In this document: piece by piece, positions 7,167-15,045 of the stretch
Layout of the letters: each line of letters starts with the position of its first letter
Position numbering within the stretch: position 1 is the first letter of the stretch
From: Sphingomonadales bacterium
GTDB taxonomy: Bacteria; Pseudomonadota; Alphaproteobacteria; Sphingomonadales; Sphingomonadaceae
Assembly: GCA_028868335.1 (NCBI GenBank)
Contig: JAGWUU010000039.1
Coordinates: 1-15,305, forward strand
Direction: 5' to 3'
Length of the DNA stretch: 15,305 bases
Made by a program: the position numbers and the translations under genes
Notes under the pieces: model-generated
What the model was told of the DNA's origin: nothing
What the model saw: the letters and a program-made list of their open reading frames with translations, nothing else
Database searches by the model: none

Positions 7167-7763
7167 GTGAGCAGCAAGCCCGCCTTCAAAAGAGCAGAAC
7201 CCGATGCCCGCCGCCTCAGCCTGATCGAGGCGACGGCGCGCGTTCTTGCCCGCGATGGTGTGGCTGGAACCAGCGTGCGCTCGATCGCGGTCGAGGCGGG
7301 AGTCTCCCCGGGACTGGTCGGGCATTACTTCCCCGGCATCGACGCGCTGATCGCGGCGACTTATGCCCATATCGAAGGCCAGGTGAGCAATGCGCTCGAC
7401 GCTGCCGTGGCCGAAGCCGCGCCCACTCCGCGCGCGCGCCTCGATGCGTTCGTGACCGCCAGTTTCCGCGGGCCAATTGCTGACGGACAGTTATTGTCCA
7501 CCTGGATCGCCTTCTGGAGTCTGGTCCGCTCCAATCGCGCGATCGCCCGCCAGCATGACGAACAATATGCCGCGTTTCGCGCGCGCGTCGAAAACCTGCT
7601 GGACGATTGCGGCCTTGCGCCAGAGCGACAGCGCAGCGCGGCGATCGCCATCACCGCGCTGGTCGACGGCCTGTGGCTCGAACTGTGTCTGTCGCCCCAG
7701 GCCTTTCGCCCCGACGAAGCCGGGGCGATCACCCGCGCCGCGCTGGACGCGCTACTTGCTTAG
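7167..7763 (+). CDS. TetR-family transcriptional regulator, BetI-like
   Basis: 198 aa. The N-terminal helix-turn-helix spans about 36-55 (VRSIAVEAGVSPGLVGHYF). The ligand-binding half carries the BetI-type signatures STWIAFWSLVRSNRAIARQH at 111-130 and ALVDGLWLELCLSP at 164-177. BetI proteins repress choline-to-betaine genes and are released by choline, but many relatives respond to other amines or compounds. The start is a GTG. Both 7161 and 7167 are in frame; 7167 is preferred because GAG at 7156-7158 is then 8 bases away, against 2. The long open frame further upstream is antisense to the Rieske gene and not real. The gene is divergent from the Rieske oxygenase and shares a palindromic operator candidate with it, so autoregulation and control of that operon are likely. 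Its 3' end overlaps the convergent M20 peptidase gene by 12 bases. Confidence 0.9.
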   Translation: MSSKPAFKRAEPDARRLSLIEATARVLARDGVAGTSVRSIAVEAGVSPGLVGHYFPGIDALIAATYAHIEGQVSNALDAAVAEAAPTPRARLDAFVTASFRGPIADGQLLSTWIAFWSLVRSNRAIARQHDEQYAAFRARVENLLDDCGLAPERQRSAAIAITALVDGLWLELCLSPQAFRPDEAGAITRAALDALLA

Positions 7764-9167
7764 ATCGGTGAAAAGGCTGGTGTAGAAGGCTACGGCCGGC
7801 TTGGTGTTGCGGAGCGAGATCCGCTCATTGAGCCCATGCGAGAAATCGTCCGAATCCTTGCTGAACACCGGACTTGCGCCGTAGCTCGGCACGCCAAGCG
7901 CACGATACCACATCGAATCCGATGCCCCCGATGCTTGCGACGGGAAGATCGGCGTTCCGGGCCAGGCCTTGTTCAGCGCCTTGTCCACCGCGGCAAGGAA
8001 GTCAGGCCGCATCGGCGAGGCCGGTGAGGAAATCGAATCCTCGCCTGAAATGGCCGTCACCTTCAGCCCCTGCATATCGGCGATCTTTTCAAGCTGCTGG
8101 CGGATTTCCTCGCGCGTGTGGCCGGGGAACACGCGGCAGTTGATGTTTGCCGTGGCGCGCTGCGGCAGTGCGTTCTGGGCGTGACCGCCGGAGATCATGG
8201 TGGGTACGCAGGTCGTCCCGACCTTGCCGACATAGGCCGGGTTGGCGCGAAGGGTCGCCAGCGCGGCGGCATCCTGCGGATTGGCGGCAAAGGCCTTCAT
8301 CGCGGCGGAGAGCGCGGGATCCGTCTCGAACTGCGCCGCCTTCTCGAAATAGGCCTTCGTCAACGGGCTGATCTCGGCGGGGAAGTGGTAGGCGCCGATC
8401 CGCTCCACCGCCTGCGCGAGTTGAACGATGGCATTGACCGGGCGCGGTGCCGAGCTGTGGCCGCCCGGATTGGTCACTGCCAGTTCGTAGTCGTCGTAGG
8501 TCTTTTCCGCGCCTTGCCAGGTCCAGTAGAGTGGCTTGCCGCTCGCCTCCTCGAAAGTGCCGCCGCCCCCGTCGATGTTGATCACCAGGTCAGCATTCTT
8601 GAGTCGCTCGGCGATGAGGCGGCCGGTGTACATCGTGGTTTCCTCGTCGCCCGAGAATTGCAGCACGATGGTCCGCCGCGGCTTGTAGCCCGCCTTGCGC
8701 ATGGCGATCAGGGTCGACGTGGCAAGCGCCGCATCGTACTTCATGTCGCTCGCCCCGCGTCCGAACAGATAGCCGTTCTCGACCACCGGCGTAAACGGAT
8801 CGCGCTTCCAGTCGGCGGGTTTGGCCTCGACGACGTCGGTGTGCCCGGAAATGACCAGCGGCTTGAGCTTGGGATCGCTGCCGGGCCATGTCGAGATCAA
8901 GTAGGCGGTGTCCCTGACCGGAACGATCTCGACCTCGCTGTCCTTCCAACCCGCTGCCAGCAGCGCGTCCTTCACCACCTGCTGCGCTTCGGCGGTGCGA
9001 TTCTGCGGACCGGCAACCGAACGGATCGCAATAAGGTGCTTGGTCATATCGAGAGCCTGCGTTTCCGCGGCGGCGGCATCGAGCGGCTTGGCCAGCGTCG
9101 GCTGAGAAGCGGCAAGAGAAAAGGCAAGGGCGGCGATGGCGGCACCGGCAAGGCGAATTGCATGCAT
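7752..9167 (-). CDS. Exported M20-family metallopeptidase
   Basis: 471 aa zinc-dependent exo- or dipeptidase/amidohydrolase of the M20/M25/M40 family, predicted periplasmic. Residues 1-26 are a signal peptide (hydrophobic core AGAAIAALAFSLAAS, cleavage after PTLA). Metal and catalytic residues are all present: H109 and D111 in SGHTDVV, D141 in GRGASDMK, E175 (base) and E176 (ligand) in FSGDEET, D199 in INIDGGG and H444 in DFSHGLNE. The lid/dimerisation domain contains NPGGHSSAPRP at 233-243. The ATG at 9167 is selected because it begins the signal peptide and has AGAGGAGA (9183-9176) 8 bases upstream; an upstream in-frame start at 9218 would spoil the signal peptide. Peptide or N-acyl amino-acid hydrolysis in the periplasm would suit a neighbourhood with an amino-acid transporter and a TonB receptor, though these are not in one operon. 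The substrate cannot be read from the sequence. Confidence 0.92.
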   Translation of the reverse strand: MHAIRLAGAAIAALAFSLAASQPTLAKPLDAAAAETQALDMTKHLIAIRSVAGPQNRTAEAQQVVKDALLAAGWKDSEVEIVPVRDTAYLISTWPGSDPKLKPLVISGHTDVVEAKPADWKRDPFTPVVENGYLFGRGASDMKYDAALATSTLIAMRKAGYKPRRTIVLQFSGDEETTMYTGRLIAERLKNADLVINIDGGGGTFEEASGKPLYWTWQGAEKTYDDYELAVTNPGGHSSAPRPVNAIVQLAQAVERIGAYHFPAEISPLTKAYFEKAAQFETDPALSAAMKAFAANPQDAAALATLRANPAYVGKVGTTCVPTMISGGHAQNALPQRATANINCRVFPGHTREEIRQQLEKIADMQGLKVTAISGEDSISSPASPMRPDFLAAVDKALNKAWPGTPIFPSQASGASDSMWYRALGVPSYGASPVFSKDSDDFSHGLNERISLRNTKPAVAFYTSLFTDLSK

Positions 9168-9175
9168 GAAACGAA

Positions 9176-9183
9176 TCTCCTCT
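9176..9183 (-). promoter_or_regulatory. Ribosome binding site deciding the M20 peptidase start
   Basis: AGAGGAGA on the minus strand, 8 bases before the ATG at 9167. It supports that start over the upstream in-frame ATG at 9218, whose message would run through this site. Confidence 0.75.
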
Positions 9184-9298
9184 GGGCAACACCTAACCAC
9201 GCCCGCCACGCGCCGCAAAGGGGCAAGCGCTTAGTAATGCGTTTACTGCTCACACCTTATGGCCAGGCGAACAGGGCGTCGGGGGCACCACAATTCTC

Positions 9299-11686
9299 AT
9301 GGTCAGCAGGCATGCCATGCTGCGCACCACCGTTGCGCCAGAGCTTCGCGATTGGGTCGCGAACCGGCTGATCAACGCGCACATCCGCATTCTCAAGCCA
9401 ATGGTCGCGGGAACACTGCTCAACGCGGCAATCATCATCGCCGCCCTGATCGGAGAGGTCGACTCGCTCGAACTGGCGCTGTTCGCAGGTTCCGGTTGTG
9501 CAGCGGCGCTTCATCGCCTGTGGCTGGCCGAGGGCATTGCCCGTGGCCGCCGCCAGAAACGACCGCGCAAGATCATGCTGGCCTTTCAACTCAACAGCTG
9601 GTGGCTGGGGGCAACGCTGGGCAGCGGGCTGGCCCTGTGGATGCCATCGGTATCCCCCGGAGCGCAACTGTTGCTGACGGTTTGCGGGGTCACCCAGATC
9701 GCCAGCGCCGCCTATACCGTGCGGACCCTGCCGCGCTCGGCGATGGTCTATGTCGCCAGCCAGGCGCTGGGACTCGCGATCGGACTGGCGCGTGAGGGGA
9801 CGCCGGCCGCACTCGGCGCCATCGCAGTCCTGCTGGTGGCCAGCGCGCTGCTGGTGCGCATGGCCTTCGCCGCTTGTGACCTTTTCGTCTCGCGCATCCT
9901 CTCTGACCGCGAACTTTCGGCAAGCGCGCGGACGGTGACGCTGCTGCTCAACGAATACGAGGAAAGCAGTTCCGACTGCCTGTTTGAGCTTGACGCAAAC
10001 GACCGTCTCACAAGGGTATCACCCCGTTTCGCGGCGATCGCGGCCGAGCCGTCCGCCGCCCTGGAACACCGCGCCTTCGTCACCCTGTTCGCGTCGGGCG
10101 CCGGGCGCGATCGGCTTTCCGAAGCGCTGGCGCAGCGCCGCAGCCTGCGAGACGTTGCCGTTACGCTCGAAGGGACAGTCGGCAACGAGCCGCGCTGGTG
10201 GTCGATCAGCGGCCGCCCCTGTTATCCGCAGGACGAGGAAACGGTGGCCTTCCGCGGGATCGTTTCCGACATCACGTCGCAGCGGCTTGCCGAGAGCCGC
10301 GCGCAGTGGATGGCGCATTTCGATGCCCTTACTGGTCTGCCCAATCGCGCCTGCTTCGATCAGCAGCTCGATCAAATTCTGGCGGATCGCTCCGACGACG
10401 ATCACGTCGCCCTGCTGCTGATCGATCTGGACCAGTTCAAGCATGTCAACGACGTCCACGGTCACCCGCTTGGCGATGCCCTCCTGCGCCACCAGGCGCA
10501 GCGGCTCACCGCCTGCGTGCATGACAGCGGGTTGGGCGGGGCCGCGCCGCTGGTCGCGCGGCTGGGCGGTGATGAGTTCGCGGTGGTCGTCACCGGGGCC
10601 AGTGCCTGTGATCATGCGGTACGCCTCGCCGAATATCTGACCGTCACCTTCGCCGATCCCGTCGCGATCGAGGGGCATGAACTGGTCAGCACCGCCTCGA
10701 TCGGACTGTCGCTCGCCCCGTTCCACACCGAACAAAAGCCGCAGTTGCAATCCTATGCCGACATCGCGCTCCACGCCGCCAAGGGCGCCGGACGAGCGAC
10801 CTGGGAAATGTTCGAGGCGGGGATGGACGAGGCTCTGCACGAGCGCCACGCCCTGGCACGCGACCTGCGCCACGCCATCGCCCGGGGCGAGCTGCGGCTG
10901 TTCCTTCAGCCGCTTGTCGAAGTCGTGAGCGAGGAGATGACGGGCTATGAGGCGCTGCTGCGCTGGCAGCACCCGCAGCGAGGGCTGGTGCCGCCCGACC
11001 TGTTCATTCCGGTTGCCGAGGAAACCGGCCTGATCGTGCCGATTGGCGAATGGGTCATCCGTTCTGCCTTTGCCGAAGCGGCGAGCTGGTCGCGCCCGGA
11101 CACCATCGCAATCAACTTGTCGCCCGTACAGATCGGCAATGCCAACCTGCTGCCGGTGATTGTCAACGCACTGGCCGAAACCGGGCTTGATCCCTCGCGG
11201 GTCGAATTCGAAATCACCGAAGGCGTGCTGCTGCACAATTCCGAAGCGAATATCGGCGTGCTTAACCGCCTTCATCTGCTGGGCGTGAAGATCGCGCTCG
11301 ATGATTTCGGCACCGGCTATGCCTCGCTGAACTATCTGCTGACCTTCCCCTTCGACAAGATCAAGATCGACCGTCGCTTCGTCTCGGAACTGGCGACGCG
11401 CGAGGAATCGCGGGCGATTGTCGGGGCCGTGATCAACCTGGCCAACCAGCTTGGCATGTGCACCCTGGCCGAAGGGGTGGAGGAACCGGCCCAGCTCAAC
11501 ACCCTCAAGGAGCATGGCTGCCGCATGGTCCAGGGCTGGCTATTCGGCAAGGCGCTGCCCTCGGAGGAATACCATCCCCGCCGCCATCCGCTGCCGGTGG
11601 CCGAAATGCCCGTGCGCTTGCCCCGCAGCCGCCGGGTGCGACGCTCGCAGACGTATTCAGGCCGGGTCGGCGTTCGAAACGCCTGA
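9299..11686 (+). CDS. Membrane-anchored GGDEF-EAL cyclic-di-GMP signalling protein
   Basis: 795 aa. About six hydrophobic segments lie in residues 34-190 (no named sensor domain recognised), followed by a PAS-like region at about 220-330 (ending GIVSDITSQRLAE). The GGDEF domain follows at about 335-500: FDALTGLPNR at 341-350, DLDQFKHVND at 376-385 and an intact RLGGDEF at 421-427. The EAL domain spans about 515-755 with EAL at 551-553, N606 in INLSP, E638 in FEITE, DDFGTGY at 668-674, K689 in KIKID, E725 in AEGVEE and Q745 in VQGWLFG. All expected phosphodiesterase residues are present, so c-di-GMP hydrolysis is likely; the cyclase motif is also complete. The allosteric RxxD inhibition site expected five residues before GGDEF is absent (GAAP at 414-417). 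A basic tail of about 40 residues ends the protein. ATG 9299 has no clear Shine-Dalgarno; ATG 9317 with AGCAGG upstream is an alternative. Divergent from the M20 peptidase gene. Confidence 0.93.
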   Translation: MVSRHAMLRTTVAPELRDWVANRLINAHIRILKPMVAGTLLNAAIIIAALIGEVDSLELALFAGSGCAAALHRLWLAEGIARGRRQKRPRKIMLAFQLNSWWLGATLGSGLALWMPSVSPGAQLLLTVCGVTQIASAAYTVRTLPRSAMVYVASQALGLAIGLAREGTPAALGAIAVLLVASALLVRMAFAACDLFVSRILSDRELSASARTVTLLLNEYEESSSDCLFELDANDRLTRVSPRFAAIAAEPSAALEHRAFVTLFASGAGRDRLSEALAQRRSLRDVAVTLEGTVGNEPRWWSISGRPCYPQDEETVAFRGIVSDITSQRLAESRAQWMAHFDALTGLPNRACFDQQLDQILADRSDDDHVALLLIDLDQFKHVNDVHGHPLGDALLRHQAQRLTACVHDSGLGGAAPLVARLGGDEFAVVVTGASACDHAVRLAEYLTVTFADPVAIEGHELVSTASIGLSLAPFHTEQKPQLQSYADIALHAAKGAGRATWEMFEAGMDEALHERHALARDLRHAIARGELRLFLQPLVEVVSEEMTGYEALLRWQHPQRGLVPPDLFIPVAEETGLIVPIGEWVIRSAFAEAASWSRPDTIAINLSPVQIGNANLLPVIVNALAETGLDPSRVEFEITEGVLLHNSEANIGVLNRLHLLGVKIALDDFGTGYASLNYLLTFPFDKIKIDRRFVSELATREESRAIVGAVINLANQLGMCTLAEGVEEPAQLNTLKEHGCRMVQGWLFGKALPSEEYHPRRHPLPVAEMPVRLPRSRRVRRSQTYSGRVGVRNA

Positions 11687-11694
11687 ATTGGTTT

Positions 11695-11764
11695 GCGCCG
11701 CACTGGCGCGCGCCTGCCCCCCCTGCTAACCCGCCAATCGCCGGGAATGTTCACGAATTTCCGG
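11695..11764 (+). other. GGDEF-EAL/zwf intergenic stretch with two small hairpins
   Basis: Within the 96 bases between the two genes, GCGCC (11695-11699) pairs with GGCGC (11705-11709), and CCGGGAA (11741-11747) pairs with TTTCCGG (11758-11764) allowing one G-U pair. The second hairpin ends 5 bases before the zwf Shine-Dalgarno. Neither is followed by a T-run, so neither is a convincing terminator. No clear -35/-10 pair for zwf was found. Confidence 0.35.
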
Positions 11765-11769
11765 GTTTC

Positions 11770-11774
11770 AGGAG
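11770..11774 (+). promoter_or_regulatory. Ribosome binding site deciding the zwf start
   Basis: AGGAG 8 bases before the ATG at 11783. It favours that start over the in-frame ATGs at 11693 and 11747, which lack a Shine-Dalgarno and would add residues not expected in the family. Confidence 0.8.
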
Positions 11775-11782
11775 ATTCGCCG

Positions 11783-13222
11783 ATGGGCTTTACCGCAGAT
11801 CGTCTGCTGTTGTTCGGCGCCACTGGCGACCTGGCACAGCGCATGTTGCTGCCTTCGCTGTGCGCATTGCACGACGACAAGCTGATCGCCCCGGAACTGC
11901 GGATCATCGGCACCGCCCGGTCGGAATACGATGACGATAGCTACCGCGCCTTCGCCAGGGAAGCGCTCGAAAAGTACCTGCCCGATTTCCGCAAGCCCGC
12001 GATCGACAGCTTCCTGCCGCGCCTGTCGTACCAGACGCTTGACGCCAACGATGCCAGCCATTTCACCGACCTGTCGGACGAGATCGGGACCATCGACAAG
12101 GGCATGGCGATCTTCCTGTCGACCGCCCCCAGCCTGTTCGAGCCGACCATCGCGGGCCTTACCCAGGCGGGCCTCACCGGCGACAAGGTGCGCATCGGCC
12201 TCGAAAAGCCGCTCGGCACCGATCTGAAATCGAGCCGCGAGATCAACGACGCGGTTGCCACGGCTTTCCCCGAGGACCGGACTTTCCGCATCGATCACTA
12301 CCTTGGCAAGGAAACGGTGCAGAATCTGCTGGCGCTGCGCTTTGCAAACATCATGTTCGAGCCGCTGTGGAATGCGGCGCACATCGAACACATCCAGATT
12401 ACCATTGCCGAAACGGTCGGGCTTGAAAGCCGCGTCGCCTATTACGACGGCGCCGGGGCGCTGCGCGACATGGTTCAGAACCACATGCTCCAGCTCCTCG
12501 CGCTGGTCGCGATGGAGCCGCCCGCCAACTATGATGCCACCGCGATCCGCGACGAGAAGGTCAAGGTGCTGCGCGCGCTGCGTCTGGTTGAACCGGGCGA
12601 GACGGTGACCGGCCAGTACCGCAAGGGCGCGATCGATGGCCAGCCGGTCCCCGGATACGACGAGGAGCTGGGCAAGGATTCGGACACCGAAACCTTCGTC
12701 GCGATCAAGGCCCACCTCGACAACTGGCGTTGGAAGGGCGTGCCTTTCTACCTGCGCACCGGCAAGCGCCTGCCCGAGCGCATGACCGAGATCGTGATCC
12801 AGTTCCGCCGCGTGCCGCATTCGATCTTCGCCGGGGCCGGGGCGCTGACCCAGCCCAACCGGCTGGTGATCGGTATCCAACCGCAGGAAAACCTCAAGCT
12901 GACCATGATGGCCAAGGTCCCCGGACTCGACCGTGGCGGGATCCGCCTGCATCCGGTCGAACTGGATATCGACACCCCCGACGTCTTTGCCGGTCCCAAG
13001 AAGCGCATCGCCTACGAACGCCTGCTGCTTGATCTGATCGAGGGCGATCAGACTCTGTTCGTCCGCCGTGACGAGGTCGAGGCGCAGTGGGACTGGATCG
13101 ACGATATCCGCGCAAGCTGGGCCGAACATGGACTGAAGCCCAAGGGCTATCCGGCCGGAACCTGGGGACCCTCGGCGGCGATCGCCCTTGCAGAGCGTGA
13201 CGGGGTGACATGGCATGAGTAA
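11783..13222 (+). CDS. zwf: Glucose-6-phosphate 1-dehydrogenase
   Basis: 479 aa cytosolic enzyme oxidising glucose-6-phosphate to 6-phosphoglucono-lactone with NAD(P)+, the entry to the Entner-Doudoroff and oxidative pentose-phosphate routes. The N-terminal nucleotide motif GATGDLAQR is at 12-20, EKPLGTDL at 141-148, and the active-site motif RIDHYLGKE at 169-177 (D171, H172, K176). The catalytic histidine H234 is in MVQNHMLQLL. These correspond to D177, H178, K182 and H240 of the Leuconostoc enzyme with a constant offset of six. Length is normal for the family. The start is set by AGGAG 8 bases upstream. It is the first gene of a zwf-edd-glk operon: its stop codon lies inside the start of edd (8-base overlap), so translation is probably coupled. 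Confidence 0.97.
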   Translation: MGFTADRLLLFGATGDLAQRMLLPSLCALHDDKLIAPELRIIGTARSEYDDDSYRAFAREALEKYLPDFRKPAIDSFLPRLSYQTLDANDASHFTDLSDEIGTIDKGMAIFLSTAPSLFEPTIAGLTQAGLTGDKVRIGLEKPLGTDLKSSREINDAVATAFPEDRTFRIDHYLGKETVQNLLALRFANIMFEPLWNAAHIEHIQITIAETVGLESRVAYYDGAGALRDMVQNHMLQLLALVAMEPPANYDATAIRDEKVKVLRALRLVEPGETVTGQYRKGAIDGQPVPGYDEELGKDSDTETFVAIKAHLDNWRWKGVPFYLRTGKRLPERMTEIVIQFRRVPHSIFAGAGALTQPNRLVIGIQPQENLKLTMMAKVPGLDRGGIRLHPVELDIDTPDVFAGPKKRIAYERLLLDLIEGDQTLFVRRDEVEAQWDWIDDIRASWAEHGLKPKGYPAGTWGPSAAIALAERDGVTWHE

Positions 13223-15029
13223 GCTTCATCCTGCGGTCGAACGCGTCACCGCGCGGATCATCGACAATTCGAAGGACGGCCGCCGTCGCTATCTCGACCT
13301 CATGGACCGCGAGGCCGAGAAGTTCCCCGGACGCGGCGCGCTATCGTGCTCGAACCTGGCCCATGGCTTCGCCGCGGCGGAAGGCGACAAGCCGGCCATC
13401 GCCCACGGGCGCGGGCCGAACCTGGCGATCGTTACCGCCTACAACGACATGCTTTCGGCGCACCAGCCCTATGGTCGCTATCCCGAGGCGATGAAGCTCT
13501 ACGCTCGCGAAATCGGCGCGACGGCGCAAGTCGCGGGCGGGGTTCCGGCGATGTGTGACGGCGTCACCCAGGGACAGGACGGCATGGAACTGTCGCTGTT
13601 CAGCCGCGACACCATCGCGCTCTCCACCGCGATCGCGATGAGCCACGCGATGTTCGACGGCATGGCGCTGTTGGGCATCTGCGACAAGATCGTCCCCGGC
13701 CTCGTCATCGGTGCCTTGCGCTTCGGCCACCTGCCCGCGATCCTGGTTCCATCGGGCCCGATGCCTTCGGGCCTTGGCAACAAGGAAAAGCAGAAGGTCC
13801 GCCAGCTCTATGCCGAGGGCAAGGCCACTCGCGCCGATCTCCTCGAAAGCGAGAGTGCCAGCTATCATTCGCCCGGCACCTGCACCTTCTATGGCACCGC
13901 CAACTCCAACCAGATGATGATGGAGATGATGGGCCTGCACGTTCCAGGCGCCTCGTTCGTGCCGCCCAACACCCCGCTGCGCTCCGCCCTGACACGCGCC
14001 GCCGTCCACCGCCTCGCCGCGATCGGGCGCGAAGGGAATGACTATCGCCCGATGGGGCGCGTGGTCGATGAAAAGGCGATCGTCAACGCGGTGGTCGGCC
14101 TGCTCGCCACTGGCGGATCGACCAACCACGCCATCCATATTCCCGCCATGGCCCGTGCCGCCGGCATCCATGTCGACTGGGAAGACATCGATGAACTGAG
14201 CGCCGTGGTTCCCCTGCTCGCGCGCGTCTATCCCAACGGCGCGGGCGACGTGAACCACTTCCACGCCGCCGGCGGGATGGGGTTCGTGGTGCGCGAACTG
14301 GTCGGCGCAGGGCTGGCCCATGGCGACATCCTGACCGTGGCCGAAGGCGGCATGGCCGCCTACGCCGAGGAGCCGGTTCTGGAAGGCGACGCACTGGTCT
14401 GGAGCCCGGCACCGGCCGAAAGCGGTGACGAGGCGATGCTCCGCCCGGTGGGCGAGGCCTTCCAGGCCGACGGCGGGATGCGACTGGTGAAGGGCAACCT
14501 CGGCCGCGCCACCTTCAAGACCAGCGCGGTCGATCCCGATCGCTGGACGATTGAGGCGCCCTGCCGGGTGTTCGAAACCCAGGAAGACGTGCAGGCCGCC
14601 TTCAAGGCGGGCGAACTCAACGGCGACGTCATCGTCGTCGTGCGTTTCCAGGGACCGCGCGCCAATGGCATGCCCGAACTGCACAAGCTGACCCCACCGC
14701 TGGGCGTACTGCAGGATCGTGGACACAAGGTTGCGCTCGTCACCGACGGGCGGATGAGCGGCGCGTCGGGCAAGGTGCCCGCCGCGATCCACGTCACGCC
14801 GGAGGCGCTGGCGGGTGGCGCGCTGGCCTACCTGCGCGATGGGGACACGGTACGACTCTGCGCGCGTACCGGCACTCTGGAGGTGCTGGCGGACATCTCG
14901 CACCGCGAAGCCGCTGTTCCCCCGGTCGCGGAAAAGGGTATGGGGCGCGAACTGTTCGCCATGTTCAGACGCCATGCCGATGGGGCTGAGCGCGGCGGAT
15001 CGGCCATGCTGGCGGAGGCCGGTTTGTGA
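13215..15029 (+). CDS. edd: 6-Phosphogluconate dehydratase
   Basis: 604 aa cytosolic iron-sulfur enzyme of the IlvD/Edd family that dehydrates 6-phosphogluconate to 2-keto-3-deoxy-6-phosphogluconate (KDPG), the defining Entner-Doudoroff step. The three cluster cysteines are C114 (AMCDGVTQG), C156 (GICDKIVPG) and C223 (GTCTFYGTANSNQ). The C-terminal DGRMSGASGKVPAAIHVTPEA is conserved in the family. Length matches E. coli Edd (603 aa), and the N-terminus (long lead-in VTARIIDNSKDGRRRYLDLM) marks Edd rather than the dihydroxy-acid dehydratase IlvD. The start overlaps the zwf stop by 8 bases; glk follows after 16 bases. Confidence 0.97.
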   Translation: MSKLHPAVERVTARIIDNSKDGRRRYLDLMDREAEKFPGRGALSCSNLAHGFAAAEGDKPAIAHGRGPNLAIVTAYNDMLSAHQPYGRYPEAMKLYAREIGATAQVAGGVPAMCDGVTQGQDGMELSLFSRDTIALSTAIAMSHAMFDGMALLGICDKIVPGLVIGALRFGHLPAILVPSGPMPSGLGNKEKQKVRQLYAEGKATRADLLESESASYHSPGTCTFYGTANSNQMMMEMMGLHVPGASFVPPNTPLRSALTRAAVHRLAAIGREGNDYRPMGRVVDEKAIVNAVVGLLATGGSTNHAIHIPAMARAAGIHVDWEDIDELSAVVPLLARVYPNGAGDVNHFHAAGGMGFVVRELVGAGLAHGDILTVAEGGMAAYAEEPVLEGDALVWSPAPAESGDEAMLRPVGEAFQADGGMRLVKGNLGRATFKTSAVDPDRWTIEAPCRVFETQEDVQAAFKAGELNGDVIVVVRFQGPRANGMPELHKLTPPLGVLQDRGHKVALVTDGRMSGASGKVPAAIHVTPEALAGGALAYLRDGDTVRLCARTGTLEVLADISHREAAVPPVAEKGMGRELFAMFRRHADGAERGGSAMLAEAGL

Positions 15030-15045
15030 GGAGCGTGATAGGGTT

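Noticed and set aside
7104..7370. Upstream extension of the Rieske oxygenase reading frame
   Set aside because: It overlaps the divergent regulator coding region and the operator candidate; the added residues do not look like a Rieske protein.
9168..9218. Earlier in-frame start for the M20 peptidase
   Set aside because: It would put 17 mostly polar or charged residues ahead of a good signal peptide, whereas ATG 9167 has a strong Shine-Dalgarno.
8118..9371. 417-codon plus-strand open frame opposite the M20 peptidase
   Set aside because: Antisense shadow without motifs; the minus-strand product has all M20 metal ligands.
10019..11515. 498-codon minus-strand open frame inside the GGDEF-EAL gene
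   Set aside because: Antisense shadow; the plus strand carries complete GGDEF and EAL catalytic motifs.
11695..11709. GC hairpin after the GGDEF-EAL stop as an intrinsic terminator
   Set aside because: A five-base stem followed by a C-run rather than a T-run; not enough to call a terminator.
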